From Portulaca oleracea (lineage: Eukaryota; Streptophyta; Magnoliopsida; Caryophyllales; Portulacaceae), in the NCBI GenBank assembly GCA_029582165.1, contig CM055888.1, positions 18,216,001-18,280,000 on the forward strand: DNA of 64,000 nt, read 5' to 3'. The first letter of the stretch is position 1, and the number at the start of each line of letters is the position of its first letter. A program made the translations under genes and the position numbers. The notes below the pieces were generated by a model, which worked only from the letters and a program-made list of their open reading frames with translations, did no database searches and was not told where the DNA came from. Of the stretch, positions 52,217 to 62,860 are shown one piece after another.

Positions 52217-52934
52217 GGATATCATGGAAGTCATCCTAGAGTGGATTAATCTACATCCAAGGAGCTTTCATATGGTTCAAGAATCTTGAAATTCGGATAT
52301 AAATTGAGAGAGTTATCATCAAATGTAATCTAGTGTAGTTTACTTGTTTCTTTATGATGTCATACTTATGTAGGATGATGTAAGCCTCAAGAGGCCTAGT
52401 TTCTTGATTGTACACGCCTAAGGGGGCCTCCAACTAGTATAAATAGACCCCTTAGGGTGCTTCATTTCAACATCTCATACAATTGAATAATAAACACAAA
52501 TTCTCTCTAAAGTTGTCATGCTTTAGTTTCTAGCATTTTTAGCTAGGATTCGAATTCCTTGAGGGGATTTCGATCAAATCTTCTCTTCTAGTCCAAGAGG
52601 GAGCAATCTTGGATGGTGCAAAGGAGGAGTTGGATATCAAATTGATTGTGGTGCGTCTATATCAATCAAGGAGGTTTCCATTGCCATTTCTATCTTGTTT
52701 TCGCATTTGACGAGTTGATCTTCATCATTGGTATGATCTGAGCTTTGTCTTTGTTTCTCTTGATTGTCATTCTTGTCATAATCCATAGAACTCTCGTCCA
52801 AAAGCCATTCGTTTTATGCCATTGTCATTCTTTTTGTGCGTTTCTTTGAGAAATCAACAATCACAAGTTCTTACTTGTGAACGATCCGTTTTCATTTCGT
52901 GTATAATGGATTAGTTTTGATTCATTATGCATCA
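52069..52934 (+). repeat. Element F 3' LTR
   Basis: 866 bp following the purine tract AGGGGGGAA, from TGGTGTAG (the usual TGATGTAG with one change) to ATTATGCATCA. Its first 148 bases encode the integrase tail. It is followed at 52935 by minus-strand gag of B2, the element into which F inserted. Confidence 0.88.
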
Positions 52935-53062
52935 TTCACCCTATGTTGTAGATCCATGTATCTCTTAAGTTGTTCGTTGAGATTGGCGATTTTCCTCTTC
53001 AAAGCTCCAACATCTTCTTGGGGTTCCATTGGAGTAGATGCGGATGTGCTAGAATCGTTCAT
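52935..53062 (-). pseudogene. B2 gag N-terminus
   Basis: Starts MNDSSTSASTPMEPQ (ATG 53060-53062) and stops at LQHRVN against the LTR of element F. The gag of B2 resumes at 46627 (KKKLQQKF). About 110 codons between the two parts are missing, matching the deletion at the left edge of element F. Confidence 0.85.
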
Positions 53063-53320
53063 TTTGATCAATCTTTGGTGCAAAAGATTGTAAGGTTCAC
53101 GGTTTAGGGGATTTCGATGGGTAATGGACGAGAGAGGTTTGTGTTTGGGGCGGATTGTGTTTGGGCTATGGGTTCTTTGTGGAGTTGATGGTTCTTTATG
53201 AGTTCTTGATGGGTTCTTGGAAGAACAATGGTGGCGTGATGATGGTGGGACGATGGGAATGGATTTTGGTGGAAAGATGGTGAAAAGATGGATCAAGAAC
53301 TAAGAGAATCAATCTCCTAA

Positions 53321-53332
53321 GCTCTGATACCA
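53321..53332 (-). other. B2 primer binding site
   Basis: GCTCTGATACCA, complement of TGGTATCAGAGC, 4 bases from the LTR edge at 53337. The leader 53063-53320 has no gene. Confidence 0.88.
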
Positions 53333-53336
53333 ATTT

Positions 53337-54223
53337 TGATGTATAATGAGACCAAGGATGATCAAATTATACAAAGGCTAAGGATCTTTAAAAACCAAGA
53401 TAAGAATCTTGCTTCTCAAAGTTCTTAAAGGATCCAAAATGGAATGAAAAGGTATGTAGATAAACGAAAAGATGATGGAGTTCGTTTACCAAGATTGAAG
53501 ATCAATTGAAGTTTTGGTGCATGGTGAATGAATGACGAATTGAAGGAATGAACGATTGATGAATGATGATGAACGACAACTCCTTAGACGTTTGTGGGAC
53601 GAATATGGAAGATTGAATGCTTGATGAATTCTTGTTGAATTCTTGATGAATTCTTGATGAATGTCGTTTGGATGGATGGATGATAATGGCGATTGAAGCT
53701 CCTTTGAAGGATAAAGACACACCACCTTCAAGACTCTTCAATTCCTTCCTTTCACCATCTAAGATAGCCAATCTTAGCATAGAAGAAGGGGAAGACTCGT
53801 TCTCCCTCAAGAGAAACGAATGCTCTAGCACAAAACTAGAGAGAAAACAACACCTTGTGTTTGTATTTGATTTATTGAATGACTTGAATTGAATGAATTA
53901 CAAGGCACCCTAAGGGGTCTATTTATACTAAATGGTAGCCCCCTTAGGCGTGTACAAATCAAGAAAAAGGGGTAAACTAGCTTACATCATCTAATACAAG
54001 AATGACATCATAAAGAAACAAATGAACTAAACTAGATTACATTTGATGATAACTCTCTCAATTCGTATCCGAATTTAAAGATTCTTGAGCCATATGAAAG
54101 CTCTTTGAATGTAGATTAATCCACTCTAGGACGTCTTCCATGATAGCCTTATGGTTCTTGAGTTAGAGCATTCATGGAAACCAAATGTGATGGTTTCAAG
54201 CTCTTTATCAATGTAGCTTAACT
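53337..54223 (-). repeat. B2 5' LTR, truncated at its tip
   Basis: Minus-strand LTR ending TATACATCA at 53337. The promoter side carries short deletions at about 54165-54180 and breaks off at 54223, before the TGATGTAG tip. It directly faces a plus-strand LTR, forming a large inverted repeat. Confidence 0.83.
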
Positions 54224-54921
54224 CAAGAATCTACATTCAAAGAGCTTTCATATGGTTCAAGAATCTTTAAATTTGGTTAAGTATAGAGCAAGTTATCATC
54301 AAATGTAATCTAGCTTAGTTCATTTGTTTCTTTATGATGTCATCCTTGTATTAGATGATGTAAGCTAGTTTTCTCTCTTTTCTTGATTTGTACACGCCTA
54401 AGGGGGGGCTTGAGTAGTATAAATAGACCCCTTAGGGTGCCTTGTAAATCATTCATTCATCAATCAAATACAAAGTAAACACATGATGTTTTTCTCTCTA
54501 GTTTTGTGCTAGAGCATTCGTTTCTCTTGAGGGAGAACGAGACATTCAATTCTTCTATCCAAGGTTGGCATCCTTGGTGGTGAAAGGAAGGAATTGAAGA
54601 GTCTTGAAGGTGGTGTGCCTTTATCCTTCAAGGGAGCTTCAATCGCCATTATCATTCATCCATCCAAACGACATTCATCAAGAATTCATCAAGAATTCAT
54701 CAAGAATTCAACAAGAATTCATCAAGCATTCAAACGTTCAAACCGTCCAACATTCGTTCATCATATTTTCTTCATTCGGTAATCATCTTTCATAGTTCTT
54801 TCCATCCATTTCCATTCCATTTTCGCACCTTAAGAACTTTGAGAAGGGAGATTTTCATCTTCGTTTTTAAAGATCCTTAATCCTTTTGTGTAATGTGATC
54901 TTGTGATCCCATTATACATCA
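54224..54921 (+). repeat. Element A 3' LTR, displaced
   Basis: Plus-strand LTR from 'actcaagaatctacattc' to TATACATCA. Its last 329 bp match the element A 5' LTR remnant with one mismatch by eye. The first part, next to A's purine tract at 10018-10027, is missing. TATA box near 54418, in CCTAAGGGGG/CCCCTTAGGG. The pair dates the original insertion of A and fixes the outer layer of the nest. Confidence 0.82.
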
Positions 54922-55113
54922 AGAATACATCCCCATTCATTCGTTCATCCATCCATCCATCCATTCATCCATCATCCATTATTCATTCATTTACACTCCA
55001 TTTCCATCTTTATTCATTCATTCTTGTGATCAAGAATCAATCTATCCAACCCCAAGTTTAAAGATCCTTATATTGTTGTGTAATGTGATCATCCTTGATC
55101 CCATTATACATCA
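54922..55113 (+). repeat. Element G 5' LTR remnant
   Basis: Matches 63672-63858, the end of the last LTR of the window, with about three differences including the CATC repeat number. It ends TATACATCA and is followed by a primer site. It joins A's LTR end, so A may have inserted within this LTR. Confidence 0.8.
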
Positions 55114-55117
55114 AAAT

Positions 55118-55129
55118 TGGTATCAGAGC
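55118..55129 (+). other. Element G primer binding site
   Basis: TGGTATCAGAGC, exact. The leader to 55367 resembles those of elements A and E. Confidence 0.85.
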
Positions 55130-55367
55130 CTAGGAGATTGATTCTTGTGGTTCTTGATATCATCTTTTTACAATCTTTCCACCACAAATCCATCCCCCAC
55201 CATCCCCATTCTCACGCCACCCATAAGTTCTTCCAAGAACTCATCAAGAACTCATCAAGAACTCATAAAGAACCATAAACTCCACAAAAAAACCTTAAAC
55301 CAAACTCAAACTTAGCCTAAGCACGTTCCCCATTTCGTCTCCTACATTCACCACTAAACCGTGAGTC

Positions 55368-56429
55368 TTGCTTGAAGTCTTTCTTCATCAAGATTCATAT
55401 TCTACGGCTTGCAAAAGATCTCTTCATTCACCAAGTGAATTGAAACGCTTGGAGCAACAACTTGATGATCTCACCAAACAAATGGAAGAACTTGGGATCC
55501 TTCAAAAGGGATCAAGAAGAGCAAATTCACGTGAGATACATCCTTATGAGGTTGAATATGAAGCACCTTATGAATGGAGTAAACGTTCCAGCAAGAAGAA
55601 TGGAAATAAAGTTCAAGAAGAGTTCTTGCCATACAAATACAAAGGAGATTACATCAACAAGCTTAAAATAATGGAGCAAGGGAGCAAGGACGTGGTTGAA
55701 TATACCATAGAATTCAGACGGCAACTACGGAAGTATGGCCTTAAGGAGGATGATCCACACGTTTTGGTATGTTATACTCTTGGTCTTAATGATTACATTT
55801 GGTGTGTTGTTGTACATCAATCTTACGCAAACTTGAAAGAGTTAAGTTCTTTAGCTCTTGATGTTGAAATTCAAGTAAAGAGGAAAGAACTCTTGGACAA
55901 AACCCGTACACAACAAAGACCTATAAAACAGTCCCTAAACCACCTCACACCTACCATCCAAAGCACCTCAAATAAGCCCATAAACCTCCCCATTCCTATT
56001 GTCCAAGACGAGGAAATCATTGACCAAAGTACAAGTCTATCTTGCCAAAGTTTTGATCATGTTGAAAGTGTATGTCAAACGTCATCCTATGAGCAACCAG
56101 AATTTGAAAGTGAATCATTTGATGTATGCGATGTACATGAGGATGTTCATGAAGTATGTGATAACCTTGGCACGAATGATGAAGTCAATGTAGTATGTAG
56201 TGTGCCTAAAGATGAGTTTAAAGTGTATGACAATCCATTGTATGAGGAGAATAATGAAGAGCTCCGAGTATATGACAACCCATTGTATGAGGAGGAAGGC
56301 GTGAATGAAGAAGTTGAATTTGCCGAATGTGATGTTTTTTATGAAAATGAGCAAGTTCAAGAAGTATGTAGTAGCATGGCTAAAGAAGTAAATGAGGTAC
56401 ACATAGAGGAGGATCTTGAAGTATTGTAA
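55368..56429 (+). pseudogene. Element G gag-like and acidic part of dead-pol polyprotein
   Basis: 353 codons with no internal stop. Same family as elements E and J: QQLDDLTKQMEELGIL, KVQEEFLPYKYKGDY, EQGSKDVVEYTIEFRRQL, LGLNDYIWCVVVHQSY, altered zinc knuckle SLSCQSFDHVESVC, and VYDNPLYEE twice. Unlike E and J it keeps this whole region open. The MDDSS start is replaced and the first Met is MLEVFLHQD. It is cut at about 56422 (LEV) where the LTR of element H begins. Confidence 0.82.
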
Positions 56430-57043
56430 TATAGCTTAGTTCATTGTTTTCTTTATGATGTAATCATTTGAATCGATGATGTAAGCCCTTAAAGGCTCTC
56501 TTCTTGATTTGTACACGCCTAAGGGGGGGGGCTTGAGTAGTATAAATAGACCCCTTAGGGTGCCTTGTAATTCATTCATTCATCAATCAAATACAAAGTA
56601 AACACATGATGTTTTCTCTCTAGTTTTGTGCTAGTCATTCGATTCTCTTGAGGGAGAACGAGTTCTTCCCCTTCTTCTATCCAAGGTTGGCATCCTTGGT
56701 GGTGAAAGGAAGGAATTGAAGAGCCTTGAAGGTGGTGTGCCTTTATCCTTCAGGGAGCTTCAATCGCCATTATCATTCATCCATCCAAATGACATTCATC
56801 AAGAATTCAACAAGAATTCATCAAGAATTCAACAAGAATTCATCAAGCATTCAAAGCATTCAAACCGTCCAACAATCGTTCATCATAATACCTTCATTTG
56901 GTAATCATCTTTCATAGTTCTTTCCATCCATTTCCATTCCATTTTCGCACCTAAGAACTTTGAGAAGAGAGATTTTCATCTTCGTTTTTAAAGATCCTGA
57001 ATTCTTGTGTAATGTGATCATCCCTTGGTCCCATTATACATCA
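56423..57043 (+). repeat. Element H 5' LTR, left part missing
   Basis: From 'ttgtaatatagcttag' to TATACATCA, about 620 bp. It has a TATA box near 56543 and tandem 'attcatcaagaa/attcaacaagaa' words at 56795-56850. It joins the interior of element G with no target duplication visible. Confidence 0.83.
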
Positions 57044-57047
57044 AAAT

Positions 57048-57059
57048 TGGTATCAGAGC
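57048..57059 (+). other. Element H primer binding site
   Basis: TGGTATCAGAGC, exact, 4 bases after the LTR. Confidence 0.85.
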
Positions 57060-57242
57060 TTAGGAGATTGATTCTCTTAGTTCTTGATCCATCTTTTCAC
57101 CATCTTTCCATCAAAAATCCATCCCCATCGTCCCACCATCATCACGCCACCATTGTTCTTCCATGAACCCATCAAGAACTCATAAAGAACCATCAACTCC
57201 ACAAAAAACCCCATAGCCCAAACACAATTCGCCTAAACACAA

Positions 57243-58499
57243 TTGCCTTTCGTCCATTACCCATCCAAAACCCTTAAACCGTGGAACTTGCAATCTTTTG
57301 CAACAAAGATTGATCAAATTAACGATTCTAGCACATCCGCATCTACTCCAATGGAACCCCAAGAAGATGTGGGAGCTTTGAAGAGGACAATCGCCAATCT
57401 CAACGATCAACTTAAGAGATACATGCATCTACAACATAGGGTGAACCGTGGAGGTAGTGAAACCAATGAAAGTGATGAAGAAGTGCCACAAAGACGTCCC
57501 CCAAGGGAGGAACGTTTCGACTTCAAAGTGGAGATCCCCGAATTTGACGGTAATCTTGATCCTGAAAACTTTTTAGATTGGATGCAAACCGTAGAACGTG
57601 TTTTTGATCTTAAGGAGGTCCAAGATGAAACGAAGGTCAAATATGTGGCTCTTAAATTGCGGAAACATGCGTCCATTTGGTGGACTAATTTGCAAAAGAA
57701 GAGGCAACTACAAGGGAAGGACAAGATCAAAGTATGGATCAAAATGAAGAAGAAGTTGCAACAAAAGTTCCTACCACCAAGTTATCTCCAAGATAACTAT
57801 TACAAATTGCAACGATTGGTCCAAGGGAGCAAAAGTGTTGAGGAGTACACAAAGGAATTCGAGCATATCCTTTGGCGTTGTGATCTCCAAGAGGATGAAC
57901 CTCAAACCTTGGTACGTTTTCTATATGGTCTAAATGATTGGATTCGTAACATTGTTGAATTACACCCTTACCAATCTTTGGACGAATTGAGTTCTTTGGC
58001 CTTAAAAGTAGAAAGGCAAAGAAAGGAAAGAGGAAAAGACAACGTGACCAAATACCCAACCTCATACAAACCCCCACAAAACACACGCCCATACAATCCA
58101 TCACAAAAACCCACATTCCCCACAAAACAACCAAACACAAGAGCACCACAAAATCAACCCCCATCCATTCCCAAACCCCACGTCCAAGAACCAAAACCCC
58201 TAGCCCCAAGGAGGTGTTTTCGTTGTCAAGGCTTAAGACATTATGCATCGGAGTGCCCTAACAAAAGGGTAGTATCTTTGGTAGAATATCAAAGTGCTTT
58301 GTATGTAGAACCGGAGTATCATGAGGATGAACATGAGAAAGAAGAGGAAAATGACGTGAATGAGGAAGAGGAGGTAGAAGAGGCCGATGAAGGAGAAATG
58401 TTAGAAGTAAGAAGGGCCTTAAGTGTTGCTAGTGTTCCAAATGATCTAGAACAAAGGGAGAACATCTTTCACACAAGATGTACTATTCAAGGCAAAGTG
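57243..58499 (+). pseudogene. Element H gag, cut in protease
   Basis: 419-codon frame. The usual MNDSSTS start codon is lost (INDSSTS at about 57319), and the frame opens at an ATG in the leader (57243). Gag core RFDFKVEIPEF ... WWTNLQKKRQLQ ... VEEYTKEFEHILWRCDL, zinc knuckle CFRCQGLRHYASEC (one Gly to Arg), acidic linker, then CTIQGKV at the start of protease, where element J begins. The rest of H is not found beyond J. Confidence 0.85.
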
Positions 58500-59381
58500 T
58501 GATGTATATTTGCCTAGCTATATACATCAAGGCCTAGTTAAGGACCTTGATGGTATTCTAGCTCTCAAGTCCTTATTCAGAAGTCATCTCTCACGGCAGC
58601 AAAGGACTCCATCAAGTACAGTTCAATATTTTTCTCTATAACTCTAGATCCATACATTTATTGAGGAAATCATCTAAAGACAGATTGGAACTCTTTCAAT
58701 AAGCTTTCCAATGGTTTTTGAATCAACGACAACGGACAAGTATTGAAGGAGTTATATCAATTTCATTCTAGAGTTGTATTTTAGAGTTTATGATGTCATA
58801 AATAGGATATATGATGTAATAGTTGATTCTTGGTTTCTTGAACCCTAGGTACACGTCCAAGGGGACCCTAAAGTAGTATAAATAGACCCCCTAGGGTGCC
58901 ATTGTATTCATTCATTACATCTTATATCAAATACAAAGCAAACACATGGTGTTTTCTCTCTAGTTTTGTTACTCTTGAGGGAGAACGAGTATCCCCTTCT
59001 TCTATTCTAAGATTGGCTATCTTAGATGGTGAAAGGAAGGAATTGAAGAGTCTTGAAGGTGGTGTGCCTTTATCCTTCAAGGGAGCTTCAAATCGCCATT
59101 ATCATTCATCCATCCAAACGACATTCATCAAGAATTCATCAAGAATTCATCAAGAATTCAACAAGAATTCATCAAGAACCCAAAGCATTCAAACCGTCCA
59201 CCATTTGTTCATCATCATACCTTCATTTGGTAATCATCTTTCATAGTTCTTTCCATCTTTTCTATCCCTTTCCATTTCATTTTCGCACATTAAGAACTTT
59301 GAGAAGGGAGATTTTCATCTTCGCTCTTAAAGATCCTTATCCCTTTTGTGTAATGTGATCTTGTGATCCCATTATACATCA
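58500..59381 (+). repeat. Element J 5' LTR
   Basis: 882 bp, TGATGTATATTTGCC...TATACATCA, with the 30 bp tip palindrome. Against 62823-63858 it lacks two internal blocks near 58540-58570, one ending at a repeated AGGACCT and one at ACTCTCA. TATA box near 58879. Confidence 0.87.
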
Positions 59382-59385
59382 AAAT

Positions 59386-59397
59386 TGGTATCAGAGC
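59386..59397 (+). other. Element J primer binding site
   Basis: TGGTATCAGAGC, exact. The leader continues to 59659 without a gene. Confidence 0.87.
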
Positions 59398-59659
59398 TTA
59401 GGAGATTGATTCTCTTAGTTCTTGATCCATCTTTTCACCATATTTCCATCAAAAATCCATCCCCATCATCCCACCATTATCACGCCACCCATGAGTTCTT
59501 CCAAGAACCCATCAAGAACTCATAAAGAACCATAAACTCCACAAAGAACCGAAAGCCCAAAACCCAATCCGCCCCAAATACAAACCTCTCTCGTCTTTTA
59601 CCCATCCAAAACCCCTAAACCATGAATCTTGCAATCTTTTTGCACCAAGATTGATCAAG

Positions 59660-61597
59660 ATGGACGATTCTAGCTAGAATTCCCAACGTGAGCTACAATG
59701 CTTGAAGCAACAAATTGATGATCTTGCCAAGCAAATGGAAGAATGTGGAATTCTTCCAAAGGGATCAAGAAGTACAAAATCACGTGTGGTTCACTCTTCT
59801 AAGGTTGAATATGAAGCACCTTATGAATGGAGTAAACGTTCCAGCAAGAAGAATGGAAATAAAGTTCAAGAAGAGTTCTTGCCCTACAAATACAAAGGAG
59901 ATTACTTCAACAAGCTTGAAATAATGGAGCAAGGGAGCAAGGACGTGGTTGAATATCCCATAGAATTCAGACGGCAACTACGGAAGTATGGCCTTAAGGA
60001 GAATGATCAAGGAGTTTTGGCATGTTATACTCTTGGTCTTAATGATTACATTTGGTGTGTTGTTGTACATCAATCTTACGCAAACTTGAAAGAGTTAAGT
60101 TCTTTAGCTCTTGATGTTGAAATTCAAGTAAAGAGTAAGGAACTCTTGGACAAAACCCGTACACAACAACCTATTGCCCATCACTCCACAAATCAACCCC
60201 TAAACCTCCCCATTCCTATTGTCCAAGACGAGGAAATCATTGACCAAAGTACAAGTCTATCTTGCCAAAGTTTTGATCATGTTGAAAGTGTATATCAAAC
60301 GTCATCCTATGAGGAACAAGAATTTGAAAGTGAATCATTTGATGTATTTGACGTGTATGAGGATGTTCACGAAGTATGTGATAACCTTGGCACGAATGTG
60401 GAAGTTAATGTAGTATGTAGCGTGCCTAAAGATGAGTTTAAAGTGTATGACAATCCATTGTATGAGGAGAATAATGAAGAGTTTCGAGTATATGACAACC
60501 CATTGTATGAGGAGGAAGGCGTGAATGAAGAAGTTGAATTTGCCGAATGTGATGTTTTTGTTGAAAATGAGCAAGTTCAAGAAGTATGTAGTAGCATGGC
60601 TAAAGAAGTAAATGAGGTACACATAGAGGAGGATCTTGAAGTAGAGGAAGTAGAAGAGCTACATGATGAAATGTGTTCATTGATCCGAGAAGGAGAAAGT
60701 TGTGCCATCATTGACGTTGACATTGATCTTGACCAAGATATTAGCCTCGCTACAACAAATGTCCAAGAATTGCGAATGAAGAGCTATTCACACCATGGCA
60801 ATGATCTTCATATGGATCCAAGAAGTTTAGTAAGTCTTGCTTTTTACAAGATTTGCAAAGATCCATTATATTGTAATATTACTTCTACGGATTCTTGTTA
60901 TACTTTGTTGGAAGAATCAAAGTTGTATGATAGGAGTATCATGCTCCAAGAGGCGTCCTTATTACCACCTTGTGTCTCACGGCTCAAGGAGGATCAAAGT
61001 ACTCTTATGGCACTTAAGGAGAATAAGTATCATGAATTTGAAGAACCAAGGAGTCTCATTCTTACACCAATGGAGGTTGGAAACCGTGGGCCTATAAAGG
61101 ATCAAGATCCTTTACCATCACTTGTTCTCATTTGTGAATATTTGGATGAAAGACAAGCAACATCAACAAGTGACCTCTCTCACTTATCTCTTTTCGTACG
61201 TTTCTCTTCCATGAGTATTATCATGCATCAACGGCTGCCACGAAATCCTATGATTCATCACCGAATGGTCTATGCAAAGGATCAAGCGCAACTCATGGAT
61301 AACTACATCAATGTCCTTGATTCTCATAGTATACAACATATTTCGAAAGAGTATGTACCATTGCAATGTAAAGAGAATGTATGTGTATACTTTGATAACA
61401 TTTTTGTATGTAGTAGAAGTAGAAAGGAGTATGTAAATCCTTTGGAGTTAGCGTTAGCAAAGCATAAGAAGCCACATGGAGAATTGGAGAAATACTTGGA
61501 GAAATGTCCTTACCTCTCGTCCAAGAATATGCTATCTCACGATATCTCATCAAATGGAGTAATTCAAGTGGACAAAAGGAAGCAAAGAATTATTTAA
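59660..61597 (+). CDS. Element J dead-pol polyprotein, first part
   Basis: Start MDDSS at 59660, followed at once by TAG 59675-59677 (AGC AAG in element E). The frame then stays open to TAA 61595-61597 (CAA in element E); the first Met after the stop is 59702. It holds the shortened gag core, altered zinc knuckle SLSCQSFDHVESVY, VYDNPLYEE twice, a protease-like stretch without DGGSC, and RT remnant with YFDN at 61388-61399. It is colinear with element E throughout. Confidence 0.83.
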
Positions 61598-62860
61598 GAA
61601 GGGTCCATACTTGCATCTATACTTGAGGTACTATGTCTCTTAAAGGATGCTAATGATCATCATATTCTTTTATTCCCTATTCTTGCATCATATTTGCTCA
61701 TTACAAATGGAGTTGAGAAAGGTGAAGTCCTATCTCAAGGAAGTTGTCCCATAGATTATTTTGGTGAAATACCAAGTGGAGAAAAGAAGAAGCTACATGC
61801 TTATGGCTTAGCATTCATACTTGTTGCTATCATGAGGATATTTGAGCAAAAGGATTATTATCTTGAAGGATTCATGCTTAAGCTTTGTGATTCTTACAAA
61901 GTATTGGAGTATGTTTCATGTGATAAGGAGATCAAGCCATCATTATGCTTTGAGATGAAGTACTTGATTCGTTCATCAAAATCAAGTCACTTGGAAGCAA
62001 GTCCTTTGACTAAAGGAAGTTTTCTAACGAGGAGATACATGTTTGATTCAAGAGTACTTAGTCTTGAATATATCAAGGAGTTGTATGAAGATGATGATGA
62101 TTTTAAAAAACTATACAAGGTATGTGAGAAGCATCCTCAACAATCCTTTTATATTGATCATGGATTTCTTTTCAAAGGGAATCAAGTGTGTATTCTAAGG
62201 AGTGGAATTCGTGAAATCTTGATCATGGAAGTACATGGAAGTTCTTTTGATCATTTGGGTCTAATCAATACGTATCTCAAGATGAAGGAGTATTATTTCT
62301 GGCCTAGCATGATCGTTGATATCGAGTATAAGCTGCAATATTGTGACATTTGCAATCCTTCTATACCATATGGAGATGAAAGCTTGAATTTTATGGTTGA
62401 AGTGCCATGGATTCAAGGAAGTCAAGATGATATTAGGATCGTTGAAGGTCATCCTTCAAAGATGGAACACCATATTACTATTGTCTTCATCATGAGTTAC
62501 AAGCTTGTGAATCTATACTTTGAAGTTGAGAAGTTATATGAGATTTCTACAATCTCCATGAATAAACGAGATTTGAAGCACCATGATATCATTGGCTTAT
62601 TCATGAAAAGACTTGGAAGAAAGTGGAAGTTCATATCAAGCATCAAAGGAATCTATGATGATTTCAAGGCATTCAAGAAGAAAAGTTGTAAACTCATAAG
62701 AAGGAACAAGAGAAGTGATGTCAATAACACATATGGGAAGACATCTTATAAAGAAGGAAGGAAAACAAGGAAGAAGAAGTTTTGTCTAAGTTTGAGGACA
62801 AACTTTTTCAATCGGGGGAGAATGATGTATATTTGCCTAGCTATATACATCAAGGCCTAG
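61598..62860 (+). CDS. Element J dead-pol polyprotein, second part
   Basis: Same frame after the stop; the first Met is 61694. It has RNase H-like TNGVEKGEVLSQG (catalytic Asp absent), integrase zinc-like EVHGSSFDHLG ... CDIC, LNFMVEVP (Asp to Asn), NKRDLKHH for SDRDSKFL, and IYDDFKAFKKKSCKLIRR. Unlike element E the frame passes LSLRTNFF and the purine tract into the 3' LTR, ending at TAG/TGA near 62860, the same phase used by autonomous integrases. Confidence 0.82.
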   Translation, partial: EGSILASILEVLCLLKDANDHHILLFPILASYLLITNGVEKGEVLSQGSCPIDYFGEIPSGEKKKLHAYGLAFILVAIMRIFEQKDYYLEGFMLKLCDSYKVLEYVSCDKEIKPSLCFEMKYLIRSSKSSHLEASPLTKGSFLTRRYMFDSRVLSLEYIKELYEDDDDFKKLYKVCEKHPQQSFYIDHGFLFKGNQVCILRSGIREILIMEVHGSSFDHLGLINTYLKMKEYYFWPSMIVDIEYKLQYCDICNPSIPYGDESLNFMVEVPWIQGSQDDIRIVEGHPSKMEHHITIVFIMSYKLVNLYFEVEKLYEISTISMNKRDLKHHDIIGLFMKRLGRKWKFISSIKGIYDDFKAFKKKSCKLIRRNKRSDVNNTYGKTSYKEGRKTRKKKFCLSLRTNFFNRGRMMYICLAIYIKA

